A DNA stretch of 64,000 nucleotides, taken from contig NW_025919385.1 in NCBI RefSeq assembly GCF_907164915.1, forward strand, positions 61,000 to 124,999, read 5' to 3'. The stretch is from Impatiens glandulifera (taxonomy: Eukaryota > Streptophyta > Magnoliopsida > Ericales > Balsaminaceae). A program made the position numbers and the translations under genes. Shown here in pieces: positions 34,357 through 44,900 of this stretch (position 1 is the first letter of the stretch; the number at the start of each line of letters is the position of its first letter). Under the pieces are notes generated by a model. The model was not told where the DNA came from, made no database searches, and saw nothing but the letters and a program-made list of their open reading frames with translations.

Positions 34357-35458
34357 TGTTAGGATCTAGGTCGTGGCTGGGGAACCGGGGTTGGCCGGTT
34401 AGCGCAGAAGTGGTTTGTTTCAGGTTGAAGCAGCACACACACGAGATAGGTATGACCGGATTTGAATAAGACAGGTTTGGAGATTGCTGGGTTGGTTTTG
34501 GAACTTAGTAATTTGGTTTAGGTGATGTTGAATCGGTTGGGGGCGGTATTAGTAGGTTAGTGCAGATCGGTTAGAAAATAAAGCAGGTAGAAAGTAAATA
34601 ACAAGACAGGTTTTTATGGATGTTCGGAGATAAAACTTCTACGTCACCCCTTCCTCTCGAAACCGCGAAAATGATATTCACGAAGGAATACAAACACAAT
34701 CCGATCGAGACTTATTTCCTGCTCGATAACACCCGTACAATTTTAACCGAAATTGTAGAATAAACTTCAAATAAGCGCTTAAGCTTTTTGGAGATAGAAC
34801 ACAATATTTTTACTTAGGCTGTAGAGAATTCAGAACTTGTAACCCGCATTTATTCCTCTTCAGCTCCTTCTTTTATAGGTGAAATGTGCCAACGGTCACA
34901 TTTCATTTCCTTGAATCTGATTGGTTGAGCAGAGGTTCATTGATTCAGACCCGGCGGTCTAGTCTTCCAGTGTGTAGGTCAAACCGACTAGGTTTGTCTT
35001 TTACTTAATATGGCAACTGTCGGTTGGACAGTTGCATGTACTTGGAAGATTGTCTTTCTGATTTATCCTGAAGTGGAAAGATCTTGTAGGACGATCTTCT
35101 GCATCCTGCAGACTTTCCTCAGACTTGTATGAATATGGAAATGTTCAGTCTGTTCCTTCGGTATCATTCTCAACAGATACCCGAAGTGTCTTTTTATGCT
35201 GGTCGGTTATTTATGCTAACCGGATGACTTCCGGTTTTTTCATGGCTTCTGATTGACTGACTATTTAATTGATTCTGGCCTTCTGATTTGACCGATCTTG
35301 TCTTTCTTGTTCGGTCATGTTTTTGGTCGGTTTGATTGCTTCACCGGTTAAGTTTTTTAAACGGTTGAGTATTTTGACCAGTTGAGTTCTTTGCCTGTTC
35401 CCGCACAAGAGATTTGTTTTTGTTATGTTTTATTTAACCGATCTAATTTTATCTAACA
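34357..35458 (-). repeat. 1.1-kb Copia-type LTR, minus orientation, copy B
   Basis: 1102 bp, the same length as the LTR at 1787-2888 and almost identical. The polypurine tract lies just right of 35458 as its reverse complement (TTTCTCCCTTTTT). Confidence 0.8.
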
Positions 35459-35806
35459 ATTTCTCCCTTTTTGATTATTTTATTTAAAATATTCAAAATC
35501 ATGTAAGAATGCAAATGTAGGCCGGTTTTGTTTTTAAGAATTTGTTTGGCCGGATTTTTGGAGACTAACTTGGAAGAATTTTTTCGAAAAATTTTGGAAA
35601 ATTTTGAGAAAAATTTTGAAAATTTTTATCTTTTATATTATCAATTTCTCCCTTTTTGATTATTTTATTTAAAATATCTAAAATCATGTAAGAATTGAAA
35701 TGTAGGCCGGTTTCCAAAAATTACTTTATATATATATAAGAAATATGCTAAGGCAAAATGCTATAAAAACTGAAATAAACATAAGGAAAGATAGTGAATA
35801 AAGCCC

Positions 35807-37775
35807 CTATTTCTTCGATCTGGACGGTAGGAAATGATCCAACAGTTCATCGTCTAATTGTCCATTGTCCTCTTGAACCGGCCTAAAAGAGGATCCCCGA
35901 CCGCCTGAGGTGCCGGTGTGAGGAGAGAACGGTTGACCGATCGTTCTGATTGGAACTGCATTTAAAACCCGCTGTCTTCTAAGTTGCCGCTGGACATCTT
36001 CTTCGAAATCATCCTCGGCTTGCAGAACCGGGTTGAGTGCAGGGTCAACAACTGTCTCGGTGACACTGTCCAATAGCCCCGTCATCTCCGCTTTTCTCGA
36101 AGCAGCTTTCCTTTTACGTGTGACCGGATAGAAGGGGAAGCAATTGCCTTAGACTTCTTGTGAGCCTTTGCGAAATTGTTGGACGTTTCTTGTTGGCCCT
36201 TAGCCGGTTAGCATCTTTGGCTTGTTGAGCTGCCATGGATGCTGCTATGGCCGTTGCATTGACCGCTAAGTTTTGCATATGGCCGACTATGTTCGCATCA
36301 GCCGCTGCCGCTTCCTTCTGTGTCCGGGTCTGCTCGTTCAGCGCATCTTGGAGTTTCTTAGCCGCCAGAGCATTCACCTCCTCAATTGCTTTATCGGCAG
36401 CCAGCTTAGCCGTTGTTAACTCTGCCACCTGTTCGGTGACCGCCTTGAGATCGGCTTCAAGCTTGGCGTTCTTTTCTTCAAGGGTTGTATTCTTTTATTC
36501 AAGGTTGATTACCCTGTCAAGTGTTGAGCCGGCTTGGGCACTTGACTGAGCCAAGTCCTCATCGACCTTTGTCAGCCTTTGATCGGTCGTTTCTTGAGAC
36601 CGTTCCATCTCGGCTACCTTTTGGCTGACCGAATTGAGATCGGTCACCAGCTTCGGAGTTATAGCCTCCAATGCTTTGGTTCGATCAAGATGACCGCCGT
36701 ACAATTGATCTGTATTACCGTAATTTGTTTCAACAGACGTGATCCGCTCGACCGCCATCCTTAGATCATCTTTTGTCGTTTCGGCCATCTCGAAGGTTTT
36801 AGCCACTGTTTCTTTGATTTTCTTTTTCCATGGTCGAACCGCGTCGTTGACAAATTCTTCAATAAGGGCCTTGACCCTTTCTTCCGTTATGGCCGGTTCC
36901 GAGTCCCCGGCTTGAGCAGATGCTCGATGGTCGGTGAGAGGTGTCTCTATCCTGACTTCGGTCATGTTGATCGTCTGATCCGGTGGAGGGGAGGATAGCT
37001 CTTCATCGGTCGGATTCTGACCGCCAACATCCTTGGGAGGCGGTGAGTTCGTTGGATCTTGATGTTCGGGCACCGCCTTAAGCCGTGCCACCTCCTCGGT
37101 TAGTGCCCTTTCCTTGACCGCAAGCAATTCTAGCACCAGAAGTTGAAGTTGAGAATTCGGTGTTCCCGGAGTATGCTTTTCTTTTAGACGTTGAATGTGT
37201 GCGGTTAGCCTTTGTAACCGCGCACGCGGTTCGACCACCGTGTATCGTTCTAAGGCGGTGTTGACATCTTGAGCCTTTGTGAGGTTGATGACTTCCTCCT
37301 CTATCTCCATCAACTTTTCGAATTTTTCGCTAACCGTGACATCCGGTAGCATGTTTTTGAAGAAAATCTGATGCCGGTGCCGGATCCATTGATAGAACAC
37401 CTCGGCTGCCACGCGAGCCTGCTGGTGTATCTCGTCCATGATTCTGCTGACGAGATCCTCGGCCTTTTTCCGGGTGTTATCATCAGCGTGGGCATCTACC
37501 TCCCCAAGTCCGTCCGAACCGATGTCAGCGTTATATGACTGACCGATTGATCCTCGACTATCGGTTCTTTCCCTTTACCGGACTAATCTCCTCCGGTATT
37601 TTGTGAAATGGTTCGGTCAGAACTGGATGCCGAATCTTCATCATTGGGGGTTTCGGACCTCGGATCAGCCGATCCGATTGGTTGTCTAACTTTCTTGCTT
37701 CTAGATTTTTCTTTGACCGGAGCCGCTCTCTTAGCGGTTGCCTTCTTCCTTCGGCCACCTGTAGAATCGTAGGTG
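35807..37775 (-). pseudogene. Degenerate long coiled-coil ORF of a Copia-like element, copy B
   Basis: Read from about 37770 leftwards: a basic leader (GGRRKKATAKRAAPVKEKSR), an acidic Ser-rich stretch, then a well-preserved frame at 37480-36495 (MDEIHQQARVAAEVFYQW at 37439) rich in Glu/Lys/Leu heptads, a proline-rich middle (PTNSPPPKDVG), more coiled coil (EEKNAKLEADL, KLAADKAIEEVNALAAKK) and a C-terminus ending LPSRSKK at 35807. A TAA interrupts it at 36495 and a frameshift lies near 36210. Total span is about 650 codons. No gag, RT or integrase motif is present. Long accessory or antisense ORFs of this style occur in large plant Copia elements; the match to that class is from memory of their composition only. 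Function unknown. Confidence 0.55.
36495..37439 (-). CDS. Open segment of the coiled-coil accessory ORF (314 codons)
   Basis: Longest uninterrupted frame of the degenerate ORF. The frame is open upstream of this Met, so 37439 is only a convenient start. Heptad-like Leu/Ile/Val spacing around KALIEEF and SQKVAEMERSQETT suggests coiled coil. It ends at a stop directly followed by in-frame coding-like sequence (KNTTLEEKNAK), so the stop is probably a decay mutation. In copy A the same segment is broken by indels. No catalytic motif seen. Confidence 0.4.
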   Translation of the reverse strand: MDEIHQQARVAAEVFYQWIRHRHQIFFKNMLPDVTVSEKFEKLMEIEEEVINLTKAQDVNTALERYTVVEPRARLQRLTAHIQRLKEKHTPGTPNSQLQLLVLELLAVKERALTEEVARLKAVPEHQDPTNSPPPKDVGGQNPTDEELSSPPPDQTINMTEVRIETPLTDHRASAQAGDSEPAITEERVKALIEEFVNDAVRPWKKKIKETVAKTFEMAETTKDDLRMAVERITSVETNYGNTDQLYGGHLDRTKALEAITPKLVTDLNSVSQKVAEMERSQETTDQRLTKVDEDLAQSSAQAGSTLDRVINLE

Positions 37776-37953
37776 ATAGAAAAATTAAGTTAATTTTCTC
37801 AAAACCGGCCATACATTACAAGTTTTGAATATTTATTCTAAATAATCAAAAAGGGAGAAATTGATAGAAAAATTAAGTAAGTTAATTTTCTCAAAACCGG
37901 CCATACATTACAAGTTTTGAATATTTATTCTAAATAATCAAAAAGGGAGAAAT
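37773..37953 (+). repeat. Tandem duplication of the polypurine tract and LTR start, copy B
   Basis: Same two-unit arrangement as at 5208-5389, units at 37773-37861 and 37862-37953, ending at the LTR start 37954. Confidence 0.7.
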
Positions 37954-38077
37954 TGATAGAAAAATTAAATAGATTAATTTTAAATCGGTTAGAAAATAAT
38001 TGTTATAACTTATGAAAAATATATGTTAAACCGCTAAGTTATATCAAGTATATTAATTGGTTTAAATATAACAAGAA

Positions 38078-38148
38078 GTTGTTGTAGCGTAGTGGTAAAC
38101 GCCTCTGTCTGTCACACAGGTGACCAGGGATCAAATCCCACTGGCTGC
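38078..38148 (+). tRNA. tRNA-Asp(GUC)-like pseudogene inside an LTR, copy B
   Basis: Identical to the 5512 copy through the anticodon and T arms, with one base fewer near the 3' end. The A box and anticodon arm are intact and the acceptor stem is poor. Confidence 0.5.
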
Positions 38149-38374
38149 AAATAATATTTAAAGTTTTGCTGTTTCAGGGAAATTGAGCAAAATCCATTCG
38201 GTTGGAAATATATATATCGTTCCGGTTGTTTGACTTCGATTTGAAGTAAAAGCAACCGCAACCGGTTTGTCCAAGAAGTTCAGTCAACCGGTTGGTCAAC
38301 CGGAGTTCAGTCAAGGAGTCCGGAACCGGTCAGTAAAGTTCAGTCAAACCGGATTGGTCAACCGACACTTAATG

Positions 38375-38885
38375 CAACCGCCCAGTCATAAGTGCTCCAG
38401 TTGATTAAGTGCAACCGCCCAGTCATAAATGCTCCAGTTGATTAAGTGCAACCGCCCAGTCATAAATGCTCCGGTTGATTAAGTGCAACCGCCCAGTCAT
38501 AAATGTTCCGGTTATTAAGTGAGCCGCTCCAATCATAAATATGTTCCGGTTATTAAATTAGCCACTCAGTCATAAATATGTTCCGGTTGGTTAAATGCTA
38601 TCAAGCTCCGATTATTAAATACTTGTCCAAATCCAGAAACAATCTCCAGGCAGCAGGTAACTGTCAGGCATGCTTATCCAAATCCAGAAGCAATCTCCAG
38701 GCAGCAGGTAGCTGTCAGGCATGCTTGTCCAAATCCAGAAGCAATCTCCAGGCAGCAGGTAGCTGTCAGGCGGCCGGCTAAGAGCTGCCATGTGTCCAAA
38801 ATGCAAACCGGCTAAGTGCATGTCTGCCATGTGTCCAACATGCAAACCGGCTAAAACGCATGTCTGCCATGTGTCCAAATTGATT
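38375..38885 (+). repeat. Three short tandem-repeat families in LTR U3, copy B
   Basis: Same families as at 5795-6330 with the same unit counts. The consensus is cleaner here, especially the 51-bp family at 38625-38770. Confidence 0.75.
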
Positions 38886-38961
38886 TGTCCAAGAGGGAAG
38901 GCGTGCAAGCCTCTTGATCATTACCAGGAGAGAGAAAATATGACCGTTGTGTCCTCTCAGC

Positions 38962-38968
38962 TATAAAA
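38962..38968 (+). promoter_or_regulatory. Probable LTR TATA box, copy B
   Basis: TATAAAA in the same context as at 6404. Confidence 0.55.
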
Positions 38969-39609
38969 GGAAGACGAGACGTCTTCATTTAAGGCAGTGA
39001 TCAAGCGAAAAATATCAATCACATCTTTTTAAGAAAATCATTAAGTTAGAGAGATAAAGTTATATATTCCAAAAACCGGTTTGCCTAAAACCGGAAGCTT
39101 TTTTTGTGTGTTGTTGTGTTGAGTTGTTGTATTACATCAAAGTGTGAGTTTGGTGTAACCGGCGAGTAGCGAAGTTGGGCTCGACCGGCAGTATTGTTGT
39201 AACTCTAAAGAGTTAGTGGAGATCCTTCTCATAACCTGAGAAGAAGGGGATGACTGTAGGAGGGTTTGCTCCGAACATCCATAAACAAATCCTTGTCTCG
39301 TGTTCTTTTCTTTGCTTTTATTTACTTTATCTAACCTCAAACTAATCATACGCCTTAAACCGGTCACTCATATCCTTAAACTGACTCCTCATAAACTTCA
39401 TCCGAATCGTATTCGTTGCTTCAGATTGAAACGGACATTTCCGCACTTGAACTCGGTTCAAGAGTCTGTGACAATCTGTGTAGTGTTAAGAGCGGTTTTA
39501 GTCTCTAACCGGACTATCACCAAAAAGTGTTGTGTGTGTTGTAAGCGGCCACCCTTACCGAAACCGGAAAACAACCCGGTCCTCCAAGGGCGTCCCCGAT
39601 CCTAACAAG

Positions 39610-39621
39610 TGGTATCAGAGC
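39610..39621 (+). promoter_or_regulatory. Primer-binding site (tRNA-iMet), copy B
   Basis: TGGTATCAGAGC two bases after GATCCTAACA. Confidence 0.9.
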
Positions 39622-39655
39622 GAGGTTCTTAACACTCAAGCAACCGAATATCATC

Positions 39656-40648
39656 ATGTCTTTCATCAACGAGCCCCCCATGTTCTGCATCGAAGAATAT
39701 GTTGATTGGAAGATACGGATGGAAGTGCATTTGGCCTCACAAGACGACGACATGTGGTATGTTATTACCGATGGTCCGATAAAGATTGATAAGCCAAGAT
39801 ACAAATGGACGACGGAAGATAAGAAGATGAATAACTTGGATAATGTTGCTAAAAACATTTTGTTCAAGTCGTTGGACAAAAACATGTTTAGTAAAATCAA
39901 GTTTTGCTCCTCTACTAAAGAAATTTGGGAGAAGTTGATCCAATTGTGTGAGGGCAGCGACCAAATAAAGGAGAACCGGAAAGATCATAAGGCTCTGATA
40001 GCTTATGAAATCAATAGCAAATGGGCCGATAGCGATTCTGACGACTCATCATTCAGCGACGGTGATGATAAAGTTGATGCATGCTTCATGGCGGAGAAAG
40101 AATCTGAGGTATTTGATTTCTCTTCTGAAGAATTTACTAAAGAAGACTTAGTTATTGCACTCAACGACATGGTCGATGAGTTCAAAAAATTGGCTGTTTT
40201 AATACCGACCCAAACAAAATATGAAACCGGAAAGTCAAGTGGTACCGCTGGTGAGCCAAGCGGAACCGAGACTTACGAACCGGTTGGACTATCCTTAAAG
40301 AATGAGAAGCTCAAGGAGACAGTCCAATCGTTAACCGAAGAAAATGAGAGAATTAAATATGTCACGGCTTCTTGGAAGAGATCTAGTGAAGCGGTAAGCC
40401 AGATGTCTAATTATCAAAGACATCCCAAATGTAAATTTGGTATTGGTTATAACAAATCCGCCACTCACAAGCATTCCAACGTGATGAAACTCACAAAAGA
40501 CAATCTTCCTTTCATAAGATTTGTCAAGAGTTCATCAATCGAAAATGAGGAAGAATGTGATCTAAAACCGAAAAAACGTTCTCGACATTGTTCTAAGGGT
40601 AGGCAGGCTCAGGTTGAAGAGAAGAAACTGGGCAACCTACATAGCTGA
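39656..40648 (+). CDS. Copia gag-only protein, 330 aa, copy B
   Basis: Starts 35 bp after the primer-binding site at ATGTCTTTCATC and ends at TGA 40646-40648. Gag forms the cytoplasmic virus-like particle. Residues 1-110 look like the plant Copia UBN2/DUF4219 region (YVDWKIRMEVHL, DMWYVITDG, KEIWEKLIQLCEGSDQI). There follow an acidic Ser/Asp linker (WADSDSDDSSFSDGDD), a coiled-coil stretch (LKNEKLKETVQSLTEENERI) and a basic tail. The CCHC zinc knuckle and every pol domain are missing; after the stop comes a purine-rich stretch (40681-40699). This fits a non-autonomous gag-only derivative of a Sirevirus/Retrofit-like Copia element. The frame is fully open, so the protein could still be made. 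Confidence 0.7.
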   Translation: MSFINEPPMFCIEEYVDWKIRMEVHLASQDDDMWYVITDGPIKIDKPRYKWTTEDKKMNNLDNVAKNILFKSLDKNMFSKIKFCSSTKEIWEKLIQLCEGSDQIKENRKDHKALIAYEINSKWADSDSDDSSFSDGDDKVDACFMAEKESEVFDFSSEEFTKEDLVIALNDMVDEFKKLAVLIPTQTKYETGKSSGTAGEPSGTETYEPVGLSLKNEKLKETVQSLTEENERIKYVTASWKRSSEAVSQMSNYQRHPKCKFGIGYNKSATHKHSNVMKLTKDNLPFIRFVKSSSIENEEECDLKPKKRSRHCSKGRQAQVEEKKLGNLHS

Positions 40649-41091
40649 AAGGGCATATTAGGGTTTCGTTTTCTAATGATGTTAAAAAGGGGGAAAGGGA
40701 AAATATTAACATCAGATTTAGGGGGAAGAAATTTTCTTTATGTTTTTGAATATTGTTAATTTTTAATATTTTCGAAAAATATTCCTGTTGTTACGAATCA
40801 AAATATCTTTGGCTATATGAACAGTATGTTGCTATTTACTGCATTATTGAATATTTTTATACTATTCTAATCTTTTATTTAAGTTTTAACATTATCAAAA
40901 ATGAGGAAATTATTGGGTCAAATTATTTTGAAGAAGGGTCAAATTATTTTTACTAACGATATTTTCATGATGACCTTGTGTAAAACTTGACGATAAGAAT
41001 GAAACTAAGTCGTCTAATTGTTTTTGCGTTGGTGCATCAAAATATGGTAAGTTAGACTTAGCTTGAATCAGGTTCATTAGAAGTATTGGTT
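40649..41091 (+). other. Post-gag spacer with polypurine tracts, copy B
   Basis: Same as 8097-8542, with the main purine run at 40686-40705. Confidence 0.5.
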
Positions 41092-41979
41092 GTTAGACGT
41101 ACGACTAGTTAGACATGTAGTCTAACAGACACGTAGTTAGACGTGCAGTTTAACAGATACGTAGTTAGACGTGTAGTCTAACATATACGTGGTTAGACGT
41201 GCAGTCTAATAGACACGTAGTTAGATGTGTAGTCTAACAGATACATGGTTAGACGTACATTCTAATAGATACATAGTAAGACGTGCAGACTAATAGACAC
41301 GTATTTAGACGTATAGTCTAACAGATACGTGGTTAGACGTGCAGTCTAACAAACACGTAGTTAGACGTACATTCTAAAAGATACGTGGTTAGACATGCAT
41401 TCTAATCGACACGTAGTTAGACGTTCATTCTAACAGATACGTGGTTAGACATGCAGTCTAACTGATACATGGTTAGACGTGCAGTCTAATTCGTTAGACG
41501 TGTAGTTTAATAGACACGTAGTTAGACGTGCAGTTTAACAGATATGTGGTTAGACGTGTAGTCTAACAGACACGTAGTTAGATGTGCAGTCTTACAGATA
41601 TGTGGTTAGATGTGCAGTCTAACAGACACGTAGTTAGACGTGTAGTCTAACAGATACGTGGTTAGACGTGCAGTCTAACAGACACGTGGTTAGACGTGCA
41701 GTCTAACAGACACGTAGTTAGATGTGCAGTCTTACAGATACGTGGTTAGACGTGCAGTCTAACAGACACGTAGTTAGACGTGTAATCTAACAGATACGTG
41801 GTTAGACGTGCAGTCTAACAGACACGTAGTTAAATGTATAGTCTAACAGATATGTGGTTACACGTGTTGTCTAATAGACAAGTGGTTAGACGTGTAGTCT
41901 AACAGACACGTGGTTAGATGTGTAGTCTAACATACACATAGTTAGACGTGCAGTCTAACAGATATGTGGTTAGACATAT
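41092..41979 (+). repeat. 28-bp minisatellite, block 1, copy B
   Basis: Same array as 8543-9431 with more regular 28-bp spacing. It ends at the CATAT target duplication (41975-41979) of the mini-Gypsy array. Confidence 0.9.
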
Positions 41980-44900
41980 TGTCACGTCCTAAAATCACGT
42001 TTTTCTTGACCGAGGAATCTACGGTCTTGACTGAGATCTACAACCGTGGATGATGGCACCCAGGACCGAGTGGTCCGACTGAAGATTCCGCAAACAAGGA
42101 ATTCTAAGGCAAGTACTTTTCTATACGTTTTCTAAAACCCACACAGTGCTATTTATCATGTATTTTATATAAACGATGCATATAGTTTCAAAGCATGTTT
42201 TCATTGCAAGTCCATGGTTTTCTAAAGAAGGATGGTTTTGAGTTAAGGGCTATGGAATCTAAGAGATAATCATGGAGGAATTGACGGATACGAGAGGATG
42301 GCCACGCAGGATGAGCTCTGGTGGTCCGATACTCTCAAATATGGCTGGAGGAATTGACGAAGGGATGCCCACCCCGGAGGATCAGCTCTCCAGGATAAGG
42401 ACCCGAATATGTGCTCAGTATGTAACTATACATGATTGATTGATGAGATACCCTTAAAAACCCTCATGGATGCAATGGCTTAAATAGTTTTCTTATAAAT
42501 GCTTGCTGGGTCCGTAGACTCACTATGCTTGTGTGGTGTAGGAATCCAGCCAGCGGATTTTATGACAGGTGAAGGAAGAATTGGAGCGGAAGCGTGGTGT
42601 TGGAGATGTGTGTGGAAGGAGGGACCGAGACCGTAGGACCGTATTTTCTATCAACCTTTTCAATGATCGGGTCAGATAGGCACCCTAGCGTTTCCGCATT
42701 TATGTCCGAAATTGCCTTGATTTAGGTGCATGAAAGTAGGAATTTAGGGCGTAACAACTTGGTATCAGAGCAACGGTTCCGAACCTTAGTACTTTCACAC
42801 ATATGCTCCTGCAGATGCACCTCCAAGGCCTTCATGTCTGTAATTGTTTTTAAATGATGTTTTTGCATGACATGAAATCGTTTTTCATAATGGTTGGAAA
42901 TAATGTTTTTCATGAAATCATTTTTCACAAACACACTATTTGTACTGTCTTTATGATCGAATTTCGGGGACGAAATTCATTATAAGGGGGGTAGTTTGTC
43001 ACGTCCTAAAATAACGTTTTTCTTGACCGAGGAATCTACGGTCTTGACTGAGATCTACGACCGTGGATGATGGCACCCAGGACCGAGTGGTCCGACCGAA
43101 TATTCCGCAAACAAGGAATTCTAAGGCAAGTACTTTTCTATACGTTTTCTAAAACCCACACAGTGCTATTTATCATGTATTTTATATAAACGATGCATAT
43201 AGTTTCAAAGCATATTTTCATTGCAAGTCCATGGTTTTCTAAAGAAGGATGGTTTTGAGTTAAGGGCTATGGAATCTAAGAGATAATCATGGAGGAATTG
43301 ACGGATACGAGAGGATGGCCACGCAGGATGAGCTCTGGTGGTCCGATGCTCTCAAATATGGCTGGAGGAATTGACGAAGGGATGCCCACCCTGGAGGATC
43401 AGCTCTCCGGGATAAGGACCCGAATATGTGCTCAGTATGTAACTATACATGATTGATTGATGAGATACCCTTAAAAACCCTCATGGATGCAATGGCTTAA
43501 ATAGTTTTCTTATAAATGCTTGCTGGGTCCGTAGACTCACTATGCTTGTGTGGTGTAGGAATCCAGCCAGCGGATTTTATGACGGGTGAAGGAAGAGTTG
43601 GAGCGGAAGCGTGGTGTTGGAGATTTGTGTGGAAGGAGGGACTGAGACCGTAGGACCGTATTTTCTATCAACCTTTTCAATGATCGGGTCAGATAGGCAC
43701 CCTAGCGTTTCCGCATTTATGTCCGAAATTGCCTTGATTTAGGTGCATGAAAGTAGGAATTTAGGGCGTAACAACTTGGTATCAGAGCAACGGTTCCGAA
43801 CCTTAGTACTTTCACACATATGCTCCTGCAGATGCACCTCCAAGGCCTTCATGTCTGTAATTGTTTTTAAATGATGTTTTGCATGACATGAAATCGTTTT
43901 TCATAATGGTTGGAAATAATGTTTTTCATGAAACCATTTTTCACAAACACACTATTTGTACTGTCTTTATGATCGAATTTCGGGGACGAAATTCATTATA
44001 AGGGGGGTAGTTTGTCACGTCCTAAAATCACGTTTTTCTTGACCGAGGAATCTACGGTCTTGACTGAGATCTACGACCGTGGATGATGGCACCCAGGGCC
44101 GAGTGGTCCGACCGAAGAATCCGCAAACAAGGAATTCTAAGGCAAGTACTTTTCTATACGTTTTCTAAAACCCACACAGTGCTATTTATCATGTATTTTA
44201 TATAAACGATGCATATGGTTTCAAAGCATGTTTTCATTGCAAGTCCATGGTTTTCTAAAGAAGGATGGTTTGAGTTAAGGGCTATGGAATCTAAGAGATA
44301 ATCATGGAGGAATTGACGGATACGAGAGGATGGCCACGCAGGATGAGCTCTGGTGGTCCGATGCTCTCAAATATGGCTGGAGGAATTGACGAAGGGATGC
44401 CCACCCTGGAGGATCAGCTCTCCGGGATAAGGACCCGAATATGTGCTCAGTATGTAACTATACATGATTGATTGATGAGATACCCTTAAAAACCCTCATG
44501 GATGCAATGGCTTAAATAGTTTTCTTATAAATGCTTGCTGGGTCCGTAGACTCACTATGCTTGTGTGGTGTAGGAATCCAGCCAGCGGATTTTATGACGG
44601 GTGAAGGAAGAGTTGGAGCGGAAGCGTGGTGTTGGAGATTTGTGTGGAAGGAGGGACTGAGACCGTAGGACCGTATTTTCTATCAACCTTTTCAATGATC
44701 GGGTCAGATAGGCACCCTAGCGTTTCCGCATTTATGTCCGAAATTGCCTTGATTTAGGTGCATGAAAGTAGGAATTTAGGGCGTAACAACTTGGTATCAG
44801 AGCAACGGTTCCGAACCTTAGTACTTTCACACATATGCTCCTGCAGATGCACCTCCAAGGCCTTCATGTCTGTAATTGTTTTTAAATGATGTTTTTGCAT

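Larger units (their letters stand above)
37954..39607 (+). repeat. 1.65-kb Copia-type LTR, plus orientation, copy B
   Basis: Counterpart of 5390-7051 with the same internal tRNA-like sequence (38078), repeats (38375-38885), TATA box (38962) and terminal CCTAACA. Confidence 0.78.
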
